NCBI GenBank assembly: GCA_037957365.1
Contig: JARHVA010005353.1
Location: forward strand, 124,001-188,000
Length of the DNA stretch: 64,000 nucleotides
Direction of reading: 5' to 3'
DNA from: Torreya grandis
Lineage: Eukaryota; Streptophyta; Pinopsida; Cupressales; Taxaceae
Shown: piece by piece, positions 49,617 to 60,917 of the stretch
Layout of the letters: each line of letters begins with the position of its first letter
How positions within the stretch are numbered: the stretch's first letter is position 1
The notes under the pieces: model-generated
What the model saw: the letters and a program-made list of their open reading frames with translations, nothing else
What the model was told of the DNA's origin: nothing
The model's database searches: none
Program-made: the position numbers and the translations under genes

Positions 49617-52600
49617 TATTATCACTTGAACTTACACCCCTTGAGGAGATGACAAGTCTTTCCTCATTCAAGTGGCAAAATGGAAAAACCTTAGGGCTGT
49701 GGGTGACTCAAAGTTGAGGTGAGTCTCTAGATTAGGGATAGTTCCCTTGATGTACCACTTCCACACACCACAACCATACTTTAAGGAAAAGGGTTAAGAC
49801 TACTAAACTAAACCTAGTTAAGGAGTTGATGCACTAAATATATGGTCTACTCATACCACTTGAAATGCACTTAGAACCGAAAGGAAAACTACACATACAC
49901 TTCATCCATCAAACTAAAATTTCTTCTTCTACATCAATGTTTCAAGCATGGGGTCTTGAAGAGAGTATAAGTTAGGAGGACTTAGACAATATGTCTTCTA
50001 GAAACACTAATGAATAAACTACTCACTATACCTAAAATCTCCATTAGGCACTTCTTGTTGACCTACAAAAGAGAGCTTTCAAACTACACAAGGCACTAGG
50101 AAGGATAACATGTCAAGGTAAGTAAAATACACTTGTACAAGATTGTTAACTATAACATGTACTTCATGAAGTCATGAATAAGGTAAAATATTATTATTTA
50201 TTAGTTCAAGGAAAAAATTGAGTAGGGCTTCACCATATCCTGGTGGAGATATCCTTACAACAGCCAAAAAGGTTAGTATATATATGAATTGTGAGGGAAG
50301 AGAGAAGGTGAAGCTCAATAGTCACTAAGACACTTGTCAATCAAGGAGAATGAGTTACAATATCATGGAATTAAGAATTAGATAGGTCTTATAAGGATAA
50401 CAAGGACAAATGTCTCTCAAATTTATCTAACTCCTCCATATGTGGCGTAGATGATCTTTTGTTTGCATAAGAAACTATCGTCATGATTTACACTCATTAG
50501 ACTACCTCATCACTAAGTAGGGTTATGTCTGGTGATTGAACTAAGGGGGAGGGGTTACTAAAAATCCTCTATATGCATTTGAATGGTCCCTAATCATCCA
50601 TATTTTTTTGGTCATGAGTAATCATTCCTAGTAGTTACAAATAACTCCTTTTCATGCACCTCCCACACTTAGCACTCAAAATGCTACTAATTATTTAATC
50701 TAATCCATGTAAAATTAGGAATGAAACTTTTCAAGAGATTCCATGTCATCAAGTTCCTGAATCAACTCTTAAAAGGCTTCCTAATTAGAGTTTCATCTTT
50801 TTCACTAAGTGTTCCCTGTGATTGGCTAAGATGAAGGAGATAGAAGACACACTTAAGAGACTAGATAACTCAATATATGAGCATGGATACCTGTAAAAAG
50901 TCCTAATATTTCTCCTAAAGATTATTTCATCTTTTGAAACCTCACCATACCTATAAAATACACAAATCTCTCAAAATAAGCCCTATTGTACACCATCCAT
51001 ACTAGTGAAATACAACTCAATTACATGGGGAGGAGACCTGAAGAGTCCTCTATAGCTTAAAATCATCTCCCTAGCCTTTACATTCCATTTGGATGCTCCA
51101 TTTGTCTTCTCTTTCTAATTGGGGCCTTAGAGAGGGTTTTTAGTAGTCTCAAGTCTTAGCCTTTGTTCATAAAAAAGACACATTCATGTTCTAACTTAAT
51201 GCCTCTATGGACTTCTTAGATACCCCCCCTAACACCTTTGAACACCTTATCTTCCCATGCAAATCCTTAGATGAGTTCTAAGAATTCAAACATGGCCACT
51301 TGGGTATTTTCCATGCATTTTGCAAGGTTTGAGTTTCTTCAATCCAATAAATGGCCTCTTGGAGACCTCCCCTACATATCAGTAGCTTTAACATATCTAT
51401 TATAATCCTTAAAACATGTCTTAAATAATTTTAATGGTCATCATATGTTATAAATATAATTGATCTATCATTTGCCTTAGGCTTAAACCTTGTTCCACAA
51501 GTCTGCCTACAACCTAAGGCTAAAAAGACCTTCATTGATGTATTCTTTACATCTAATGGCTTGAGCACCTCCATTATACTACTCTTAAAATTAATCAATC
51601 AATTTGGAAACTTTTCCAATATTTATAATGAATATGATTCCCCCTTTGGCTTTTAGGCTTAGGAGTGCCCATCATGCATGACTACAACCTTAGGAGTGTA
51701 AGGTGCCCTATTTTCTTTCCTTCCCATATGAGGTTTCATTCACATTTGTACATGTATTTTTAAGCTTTACAAACCTTATCCCATGATCTTCATATCTTCA
51801 TATCACATCCTCTTTCCTATCTCTCAAGTTTTATAGGGTTGGGGCATGGGTAAAGTACCCTCTGTCTGAGACAAAATAGTGGATACTTACCCTACTTTAT
51901 CATTAAAAAAAAGTATTTGAGGGTGCTCCTAGAGTTTTATGGATGACCCATACAAAAATTTATCCTATAACTCCAATCATAGATCCTTCAACTCCATCAA
52001 AACCTCAAACAAACTTATAGGAAGAAACATTGTCTAGATGGTTTTCCAAAAGGGACTATGTTCTGCATGTTTAGACTCCTTAGGGTGACTTTTGTGTGTC
52101 TCATTTATGTTTCACACTTGAAAACAAATCTAAAAGGTTCTCAAGGTCTCTTTGAAGTCATTTTTCCATTTTTATTAGTTTCTCTGTATCATCTTAAACC
52201 CAAAATTGCTCATTGCCCTTTAACTAAGAAATATGCTTGTAAAACCTGCCTGTAGGTTGCATTAGCGTTGATCATGGTTTAAAAAACATCCTTAAATCTC
52301 TTAAACCATGAAAACATTAACCACTTGGTAATTTATTATACTTTTTAGTGCATTTACAAACTTTTGGGGTTCAAAACTAAGTTACCTTTTACCATGACTA
52401 AGACTCCTACCTTTAGGCCTACCTGTAGGTTGCATTGCTCTTAATAGGCTTGGTCATGGTATTGATCACTCTCCTTGGTTATATCAACTTCCAAGAGTAC
52501 TTGATCTTACCTTAGATACCTCTTCAAAGTGATGAAACACTATCAAACACATATTCATATCTCATTGTCAACCTACCTTACTATAGGTGGGCATTTTGAC

Positions 52601-54342
52601 ATTGTACGAGTAGGGAATGAGTAAAGTGAGCCAAACTTGATGTAACATCCTCCTCAAGAGGTATTTAGGTTATCTATAATACTCTAGGTCATATGAGACT
52701 ATTCAACCATGTGAAATGGATTGCAATGTAACTTATAAAGGGAAAAACACTTGGTGCTCAAGGCCTGTAGATGTCACTGCATACTTTTAGTGTTTTCAAA
52801 GGTACTTTTGGATCTTTCAATCACCCCTTTCTATTAGCCTTCCACTCTCCAAACTTTGCATAGATGTTGTCCATGTTAGAGGATACAAAGCCAAATAATT
52901 AGAAGCATTGAAAAGTCCTTGAAATTATGGTATATGTTATTTCCAAAATCTATAGGGTCTCTATTTTACCCTTTTAGGGACCGTTTCCTAGAATTCAGTC
53001 ATTTTCCTTCAAACATGTTTCCACCTTCTATCTTGTCAATATACTCCCTCACAAAGGTCTGTCATGCCTTCACCCTATTTCAGGACCTCGATTAGGATTC
53101 ATATTATGATTCAAGGTTCCAAAATGACCATTTCAACCTCTGTTAAGACCACCTGTAGGTTGCTAACAAGCAGCAAAAATGATATTGTAAGGAAAATGCA
53201 TGATTCTTGCTCCATTATTTTTACCTTGATCATTAAATGCACCTTCATAATTCAAACCATCTGAAACAACATTCAATGCCTTCATCTTAACATGGAAAGC
53301 TTCCTTTAAGGCATCTGTAGGTGCATATTTCTAAGTATAAAGTAATGAGGATGATCTAAGACCAAGAACAAGCCTAAAAGAGGCTTCTTGAATTCTTGAG
53401 ACTTCCAAAACTAGGAAGACAATAAAAAAACCTATCGAGAGGCCCTAAGAAACACCTGAAATAATCAAATCTATCAAACTAAAATAAAATATTCTAAAAT
53501 AGGCTCAAATAGTGACCCCTCATAGATGTGAGAGCATAAAAAGTTGCTTGGCTTCTTAAAAATTATTCATAAATGAGGATCTATTAAAATCAAACTTCTT
53601 TCCATGGATTTGAAGTAAACTAAGACCCCTTTCAACTCCCAATATCACTCCCTCCAAATCCATCTGTACGGACTGTGTCAAGAATCCAAATTTGATTATT
53701 CTTAGCTTACAAAGGCAAGAAAGGAGTAGAATTAAAATTTGATCTTCCTAACTAAAAATCTACACACTAGGTATGGTAAATATATTAGGGAATTGAATAG
53801 ACACTAGGTCTATGTTTTTAGCTGAAGATGGATTTTCCAAGTCTGTACAAGTGTTATTAAGGGCCTATTTTCAAGGAGATATCCCTATTTTCATGAATGA
53901 AACTAATTATTGACTACCTTTGACCACTTCTTGACATGTTCTAACCTCCTCCATGTTATAAACTTACTTGGTGTTAAATATTATTCCTTGAAAATTCCGT
54001 ACAAGTCATTTAATGAGCTAAAAATATGACTAAAAGGAATTTTTTGCATATGAAACATGCTAAAGGACAAATTTATAACTTAAGAACATATTAAAACACC
54101 TAAATTACCATATTATGACATTTATAACACCATTTTAGCCTTTTACCATGTTTGACTAGAGTTGACCAAAGTTGACTTTGGTTGACTAGGCAAGTACAAG
54201 GAAGATAGGCTTACACCAAGGCTAGAGCAGGGATAGATGAGATGTTTAGACATACATGAGACCTATTATCCTTATGGGAACATTTTAAAAGTTTAAATAT
54301 GTAGGGTTTGACCCAATTTGACTAAAAGTCAAATTTGGTTAA
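49617..54342 (-). repeat. Outer element, right LTR (5' LTR in ORF sense)
   Basis: Aligns with 28247-28699 plus 42991-46886. Its last two bases (CA) are displaced to 60916-60917 by the 54343-60910 insertion. The GTTAA at 54338-54342 is the left target copy of that insertion. Total length is about 4.7 kb. Confidence 0.8.
50510..50868. other. About 360-bp segment present in only one outer LTR
   Basis: Lies between actacctca and atatatgagc, which are directly joined in the left LTR at about 43431-43450. It contains no ORF or terminal repeat that I can see. It could be an insertion here or a deletion in the left copy; the short actc/ctca similarity at the edges slightly favours deletion. Confidence 0.6.
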
Positions 54343-55520
54343 TGTGATCTAGGAATTTGACTTAAGAGAGGATGGTTAGTATGGTGTTAGTTCTAAAATG
54401 AAAGAAACACACAAATAACATAACATCTCTAGGCCTAGACACTAGGGAGAGCTTAGTTAACAAACACAACTAAAAATTAATGAATAAAATATAAAAATTC
54501 CTTCACCTTCCTTGGATGCTCAAAATGTCTTGGTAGTAGTGGTTTGCTCAGTTTTATACTCATGAAGTACTTGGCAATGGAAGCTTGGCTACCTCCATCT
54601 CTCCTTGGCACCTTTGGCTTGTGGCTTGGCTAGGATTGGAATCAATTTGGCGTGGTAACACTAGTTTTTTGAAGCTTTTGGAACCATTTGTGAATTATAA
54701 CTTTGCATTCTCAAGTCTTAAAATTGATGTGGTAAGGCCTCTTATTTATAAATTTTTGAGAATGTCTAGAATCAACCTGAACCATCCATCTCAAGATTGA
54801 GATGTGTGGCTAAGGATTAATCCAATTTTTGGAATTAAGTTTATACTTATCCTCATCATGAAATTAGAAGAAGTGGAAATTAAGAGGCATGGAGGGCATC
54901 ATGGAAGGCATTGATGAGGCATGGAGGGCATGAATCTTGATATTTGTGGCATTTATGGCCTAGGGATGTCTTCCCAAGAAATGAGGTCACTTGATGATGA
55001 AGATATTCAATATTCATTTCAAAAAATATGTTTTCAACAAGTTTCCATGGAATTATTAATTATGCCTTGATTTGGGTCAATTATCTCTTAAGCATGATTA
55101 AGTAATTTGTGCACAACTTACTCAAATTGATCAAAATGCCTTATTATTAGTCTAAAAGTTGACTAAATTAGAATTTAAAGGCAATTTCAGATGCTTTGGA
55201 TCCATTATCCTATTTAGGATGTTGCCAATAGCAAATAACAAAGGCACGTATCTTGTGCAAGAGATTTGATAGGAAAGACCAACCTAGAGCACCTATGTGT
55301 AAAATTGGCATTTTGACTCGAAATGATCTAATCAAAGTTAGCTAGCCCATAAATTGAATTTCTCCATTTAGGGATATCCTAGCCAAAATCAGCACTTGAA
55401 TATGTTAGTTTCACATTATTGATCATGTTTTAGTATTTTTAGGCCAAATTATGTATTTTGAGTGGAAATTGGTCAAAAGATTGATTAGAGGTTATTGATG
55501 GCCAGATTTAGGTGTCTACA
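54343..55520 (-). repeat. Left LTR of the 54343-60910 element (3' LTR)
   Basis: 1178 bp, closely matching 59719-60910. The two copies are visibly more alike than the LTR pairs of the surrounding elements; for example 54585-54800 and 59985-60200 encode near-identical 71-aa frames. This fits a younger insertion. Confidence 0.9.
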
Positions 55521-55530
55521 ATTTGCCCCT
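55521..55530 (-). other. Polypurine tract
   Basis: On the minus strand, aggggcaaat immediately before TGTAGACACC. This junction type is common in plant Ty3/gypsy elements. The upstream ORF ends inside it. Confidence 0.7.
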
Positions 55531-57300
55531 ATTTGGGAAGATGTTGCAAACTATAAGCAAAGCAATGTCTTCTCAAATAATGAGAGATGCCCTCAAAGAA
55601 GTTTTCACCAATGAAGTTGTCTTGATTATCTAGTAGTGCCTTCAAGAAGGTTTCACTAATGAACATTAGATTTTGACTTTGATTGTCTTCTAGTGCTTCC
55701 AAAAAAGTTTCACTAGGAGAGTGTTCTTCTACTATATGAATGTGGTCTTGGCCTCCTTGATTTTCTTCAAGTGTTATGTCACCATAGATGCAATTCAATA
55801 AAGTGTGATTATGTCGGTCCCAATCAACATTTATGGGAGATGGAATGTCAATAATATGGCTATATTGGTTGATGGTAATGGCTTATGGAATGGTAATGGA
55901 ATGGGGAGAGGCCACAAAATCCTCATAGAAGATACTAGGATAACTTGTGTCAAAGCTGAAGTACTTATCCTCAAAAACTAGAGAAGGATCACAAATGTAT
56001 TAAAATTTATCTACAAGGCATATGTAACCAATGTTATAACAACCATGAACATATTCTTCTTCTAAATCTGATTCTAACTCAAGGGATTCTAAATCTGATG
56101 TTGAGACTGATGTGGATCTAGATTTTGATGGTAAATCTGATGTTAGTTCAATAATAGAAATTGACTCTAACTTTGATTCTTCATCTGATAGGTACTATAT
56201 TACAATGATGTATTATTGAATATTTAGTTTTGGATAAGTAACGACCTATGATGGTATAATGGGCTCCAAAAAAATTGGTTTATCAAAGTGATACTCCTCT
56301 AGAATGAGAAATAGGTCAAGAGACAACTCCTTAAAGACTAGCTTGTCAATAAGAGGCTCTTGAAAAATAGGCACATAGTTAAGGTAATGATTTTTTCAAA
56401 GGCAATTATAATCATTAAAAAGTGACTCAGCAAAGACTAGCTTGTTAGAGTGAGACTCCTCAACAATTAGTATAGGATCAATAGGCAATATATCATAGGT
56501 TGACTTAACACAAATGGTTGATTCAATAGAAACATCTCAGATTGGTTGGTTCTCTTGGCCTTGGTTTCCAATGAGTTAAAAAATACTAGTTTTGAACACA
56601 GCTAAGTCTTTGAATGATTGGATGGGTTAAGGTTTGGATGGGATTGGTACTAGATGAGGAATGACTTATGGTTGGATAATGGTAGGGCCTTGGGGATCAT
56701 GATTGCTCGCATGAGCTAAAGGATGAAGTCCTGAGATGGTAATGATAGGGCATTATGGGGCTTAATTTCTTGCACAAGTCAAAGGACTAGGTCCTAGGAT
56801 GATGAAAGGGAATTGTGGAGCTTGTTTGCTCGCACAAACCAAAGAATGAGGTCCTAGTATAAAAATGGTTAGGCATTTTGGAGCTTGGTTGCTTGCACAA
56901 ACCAAAGGATGAGGTCTTGGAATAGTAATGGTATTCCTTGGATATTATAAAGCTTGATAGCTCATATAATCCAAAAGAGGGTTAGGAGTAGCTGATGATC
57001 AGATAAAAAAAAGATGTCATGAAATTTGATTGTTTGCACAAGCAAAAGCATCCAATTCTTCCTCATAAACCATATCATCCTAGTCATGAGTTGGCTCATA
57101 AGTTGGTTCTTGACTATGTTTCACATATTGGTTTTTCTAAATAAGGTATGGATTTGTATCCCAAATAACATTATCTATAATTGGGTATTCAAATTCCTCT
57201 TCATAGGCCTCTTCATACCAATCAAGGTCTTGAGTTGGATCGTAAGTTATTTCATGACTTTGTTCCCATGAATGATTAATATGAGAGGGATAAAAATATA
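55529..57300 (-). pseudogene. Internal ORF relic with 21-residue repeats (unknown function)
   Basis: Minus-strand relic read from about 57300. First comes an acidic part (HSWEQSHEITYDPTQDLDWY, EEAYEEEFEYP), repeated in diverged form as QEPTYEPTHD..YEEELD. Then come tandem 21-residue units of the type LGPHSLVCASKQAPQFPFII, then a Ser/Glu/Asp-rich part (SDEESKLESISIIELTSDL, STSDLESLELESDLEEEY). The C-terminal part contains HGCYNIGYICLVDKF, FSFDTSYPSIFYEDFVASPH and twice an ETFL.AL.DNQ unit (ORF 55798-55529). The last 670 bp have only two in-frame stops. The frame ends at the purine tract. No pol motif is visible and I do not recognise the family. Confidence 0.6.
56685..57055. repeat. About 63-bp tandem repeat, six units, in coding frame
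   Basis: Units start at about 56685, 56748, 56808, 56871, 56933 and 57008 (60-63 bp for the clear ones). Each has the core ttgcttgcacaaaccaaagg then atgaggtcct. The period is a multiple of three, and the minus strand reads a 20-21 residue peptide repeat (GPHPLVCASNQAP). Confidence 0.75.
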
Positions 57301-59694
57301 TCGCACAAACCATATTAGCATCATTGGGGTCTTGACTAAAGCCATAAAATTCATTTTATGTGGCCATTCTATCATATGTTAGATTGTAAGTGATTCCACC
57401 ATAAATTTAGCTATACATATCCACATAAATGATGAAATATCCAAAACAAAAAGGCTTAGAGTTCTACAAACTCTAAAAAACTATGTCCAATGGGTGGAGT
57501 TGTATCTCCAATGTGGTCTGAAAGTGGAGTTGTATCTCCAAAATGATTTTTTCTAAGACTTGGCATAAAATAGTCTAACATCAAATGTCTCATGTCAAAT
57601 GTCATACACATAAAAGGTCAAGTGTCTAAAAAAATTGGCATGTAAAAGGTCTAGGTCAAAGTGTTATAAACAAGGTCTAAACTAGGAAAGGGAAAATTTG
57701 AGTTACTAGATCTTTTGTCCAAATGTGGAGTCAAAATCTAGGCTCAAACAAATAGGCATGATGCAATTTGATTTAATCTAACAAGTTTAGAAACAACTTT
57801 GACATAGACCTGGCACATAGAATCAAACATAAACATGATCAATTGGCATAAGGCATAAGACAAAAGGCTCTTTGAGAAAGGTTGTGTTCTCCCAAATAAA
57901 GGCACAAACAATGATGAGGATAGGGTTTAAACAAACAAACCATCAATAGTTTTCAAATTTGGGTAATCAATTAACGGAATTTATGCAACCCAAAAGAGAA
58001 ATATATGTTTATTAGCTCCATGAATTGAGTCTTAAATAGAAATCAATCAATGTTTAGATCTAAACTTGACAAGGTTAATTGAAAACTCAATGATGAAAAC
58101 AAAGATTTGACCACAAAATATAGACAAGATTTGATAGTATGATGGCAAGGGACAAAGGTCCAAATGGTATACACAAAATGGTTTGAAATAAATGGTTTTT
58201 TATACAAGGTGAAACAAGTCTTAAAACAAATTGAGCAGCCTAACGGTGTAAGAATAATCAAATAATGTGGTCAATGTTATGTTTTAAAGACCAAAAGGCA
58301 AAATGGTTTAACATGATTTGGGTAGCATAATTATAACCTCTGCAACTCAAATGACACATACACAAACAAGTTTAGTTAAAATTTCAAGGCACAAGTGTGG
58401 TGTAAAATGGCTAGCATAACACCTCTTTAGACAAAAGAGTGACATATAGACAAATTGGTTTTGACATGGTTTATGAATAAATAAACAAGTTTTAGTCTTG
58501 AAATATACCAAGAACAAATGACCAAAAGACACTAAGTATAATCATCCAAATCCTAGCAAGGGTATGTCAAAAATGGGGTTGACTAAAACTAGCAAGGTTT
58601 TAATAATTTTAGGAGAATCAATTACACAATGAATTTCACATCAAACAATTCAAAATACAAGCATGGAAATTGGGTGATCATGGCATTGGCAGTTGTAAAA
58701 AGGTCTAGTCCTTCTTAAAACCACTACATCCTGTTGTTCACTCAGTGTAGTGCGATATCCAAATGCAGATACGTCCCATGTGTAACTCCAAAGGAGTAAG
58801 TGAATTCAATGTCAAGAGGTGAAACCCTAGGTCAAAGCTTCCCTAAATAACTTGTGGGAGGTGATGAAGTCCCCCTCACAAGCCAAGTTTACATAAAAAT
58901 AAAGAAAGCATGAAAGTAGAAAGACTTTAGGGTCATTTTCAAGGTCATCCAAACTTTGACGAGTTTTTGGGGAGTTCTTTAGATGACTTTATTTCTAAGC
59001 CTTGGACTAGGATATTTGTAATAGGAATGGAGCTTTTGATTCTAAGGGTTCCCTATAGGGGACAAATGGAAGAGCATACACGCAACATTCCTCTTTTTTT
59101 CAAACAAAGATTTAATCTAAACAACTATTGCAAACAAGAATTGACAAGTGTGTTCAATTTTAAGCCCAAATGAAAGTGAGGTGGTTTTCATTTCACCCCT
59201 TGGTCTTAGTTGAAAACTTTGAAAGCATTCATCATAAATATCTAAAAATTTTAAACACCAAAACAAAGTTCCTAATTGATTTTTAAGCATGTAAAAGGTG
59301 ATCTAAACCTATTTTTATCAAATGTCAAGCTTGGTCTACAACAAAAATGTTAACATGTCCTTTAGCTTTAAAGCTCCTTTTGGTTTGAAATAATGAACTT
59401 TGGAAAAATATCTCTCATTTATATGTTTTTGGAAAAACACAGTGATCGACGTCAATTATATACAACCAAAAATGGTTACCTTGGATAACTAAAATCTAAT
59501 CGATGTTAGTTTTGCTAACCAACATCAGTTAAGCTATGTAACTGATGTCGGTCTTACTTGTCGATGTTGGTTACTATGTAAAATAATAACAAACAAAAAT
59601 GGAAAAATAAAGTTAGAAAATCAATTTACAAGAGTTTTAAAGGTCCAAATAAATATTTTAGAGTTACAAAATGATCTTCAGGTGTGAGATGTGT
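57301..59694 (-). other. 5' internal region of the 54343-60910 element, no ORF supported
   Basis: In element sense this is the leader between the primer site and the ORF relic. I see no coding trace in it. It holds the motif run at 59442-59574. Confidence 0.45.
59442..59574. repeat. Second run of GATGTCGGT-like motifs
   Basis: gatcgacgtcaat, aatcgatgttagt, accaacatcagtt, aactgatgtcggt and gtcgatgttggtt within 133 bp, in both orientations. They resemble the run at 31930-32049 in an unrelated LTR insertion. Confidence 0.6.
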
Positions 59695-59718
59695 CTAGTC
59701 CCATCAGTCCTGCCATTA
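59695..59718 (-). other. Candidate primer binding site of the 54343-60910 element
   Basis: On the minus strand taatggcaggactgatggga directly follows the LTR end at 59719. It resembles the TTGGCGACTC.GCTGGGGA type after a small insertion and substitutions. Confidence 0.45.
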
Positions 59719-60910
59719 TGTGATCTAGGAATTTGACTCAAGAGATGATGGTTAGTATGGTGTTAGTTCCAAAATGAAAACAAAATGAAAGAAACACACT
59801 AAAAGCATAACATCTCTAATATTAAACACTAGGGAGAGCTTAGTAAAAAAAAACAAGTGACAAACACAACTAAAAAGTAAGGAATAAAATACAAGAATTC
59901 CTTCACCTTCCTTGGATGCTCAAAATGTCTTTGTAGTAGTGGTTTGCTCGGTTTTATACTCATGAAGTACTTGGCAATGGAAGCTTGGCTACCTCCATCT
60001 CTCCTTGGCACCTTTGGCTTGTGGCTTGGCTAGGATTGGAATCAATTTGGCATGGTAACACTAGTTTTTTGAAGCTTTTGGAACCATTTGTGAATTATAA
60101 CTTTGCATTCTCAAGTCTTAAAATTGATGTGGTAAGGCCTCTTATTTATAAATTTTTGAGAATGTCTAGAATCAACTTGAACCATCCATCTCAGGATTGA
60201 GATGTGTGGCTAAGGATTAATCCAATTTTTGGAATTAAGTTTATAATTATCCTCATCATGAAATTCAAAGAAGTGGAAATTAAGAGGCATGGAGGGCATC
60301 ACGGAAGGCATTGATGAGGCATGGAGGGCATGAATCCTGATAGTTGTGGCATTTATGGCCTAGGGATGTCTTCCCAAGAAATGAGGTCACTTGATGATGC
60401 AGATATTCAATATTAATTTTCAAAAATAAATTTTCAACAAGTTTCCATGGAATTATTAATTATGCCTTGATTTGGGTTAATTAGCTCTTAAGCATGATTA
60501 AGTACTTTGTGCACAAATTTCTTAAAATGCCTTATTATTGTTCTAAAATTTGACTATATTAGAATTGAAAGGAAATGCTAGATTCGTTTGATCTGTTATC
60601 CCATTTAGGATGTTACCAATAATAAATAACAAAGGCATGTATCTTGTGCAAGAGATTTGATAGGAAAGAGCAATTCAGAACACTTAGGTGCAAAATTGAC
60701 AATTTGACTCAAACTAATCTAATCAAAGTTAGTTGGCCCATAAATTTCATTTCCCCATTTAGGGATACCCTGGCCAAAATTGGCACTTGAATATGTCAGC
60801 TTCACATTATTTAGCATGTTTAGTGTTTTTAGGCCAAATTATGCATTTTGGGTAGAAATTGGTTAAAAGCCTAATTGGAGGTTATCGATGGCCAGATTTA
60901 GGTGTCTACA
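59719..60910 (-). repeat. Right LTR of the 54343-60910 element (5' LTR)
   Basis: 1192-bp partner of 54343-55520. It starts TGTGATCTAGG and ends GGTGTCTACA. ATTAA follows at 60911-60915, then the last CA of the outer LTR. Confidence 0.9.
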
Positions 60911-60917
60911 ATTAACA

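Larger units (their letters stand above)
54343..60910 (-). mobile_element. Complete LTR element inserted 2 bp from the outer LTR end
   Basis: LTRs 54343-55520 and 59719-60910 have ends TGTGATCTAGG..GGTGTCTACA. Flanks GTTAA (54338-54342) and ATTAA (60911-60915) match in 4 of 5 bases. Read on the minus strand, a primer-site-like tggcaggactgatgggac lies at the right LTR, and a purine tract aggggcaaat abuts TGTAGACACC at 55521. The sense is therefore minus. The interior (about 4.2 kb) holds a decayed ORF of unknown family and no visible pol. Confidence 0.85.
28247..60917 (-). mobile_element. Outer LTR element with three nested insertion events
   Basis: The left LTR is in two pieces (28247-28699 and 42986-46886) because the inner element interrupts it. 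The right LTR (49617-54342 plus 60916-60917) is interrupted by the 54343-60910 element. The joined left piece ..ctccattagacac..tgacctaaaa..caaactacac aligns with the unbroken ..ctccattaggcac..ttgacctaca..caaactacac near 50060. Flanks GTACC (28242-28246) and TTACC (60918-60922) match in 4 of 5 bases and fit a mutated target duplication. The interior (46887-49616) holds one decayed minus-strand ORF and no visible pol. Confidence 0.8.

Noticed and set aside
54585..54800. 71-aa ORF conserved nearly identically at 59985-60200
   Set aside because: It is inside the two LTRs of a fairly young element, so identity reflects LTR duplication and not coding selection.
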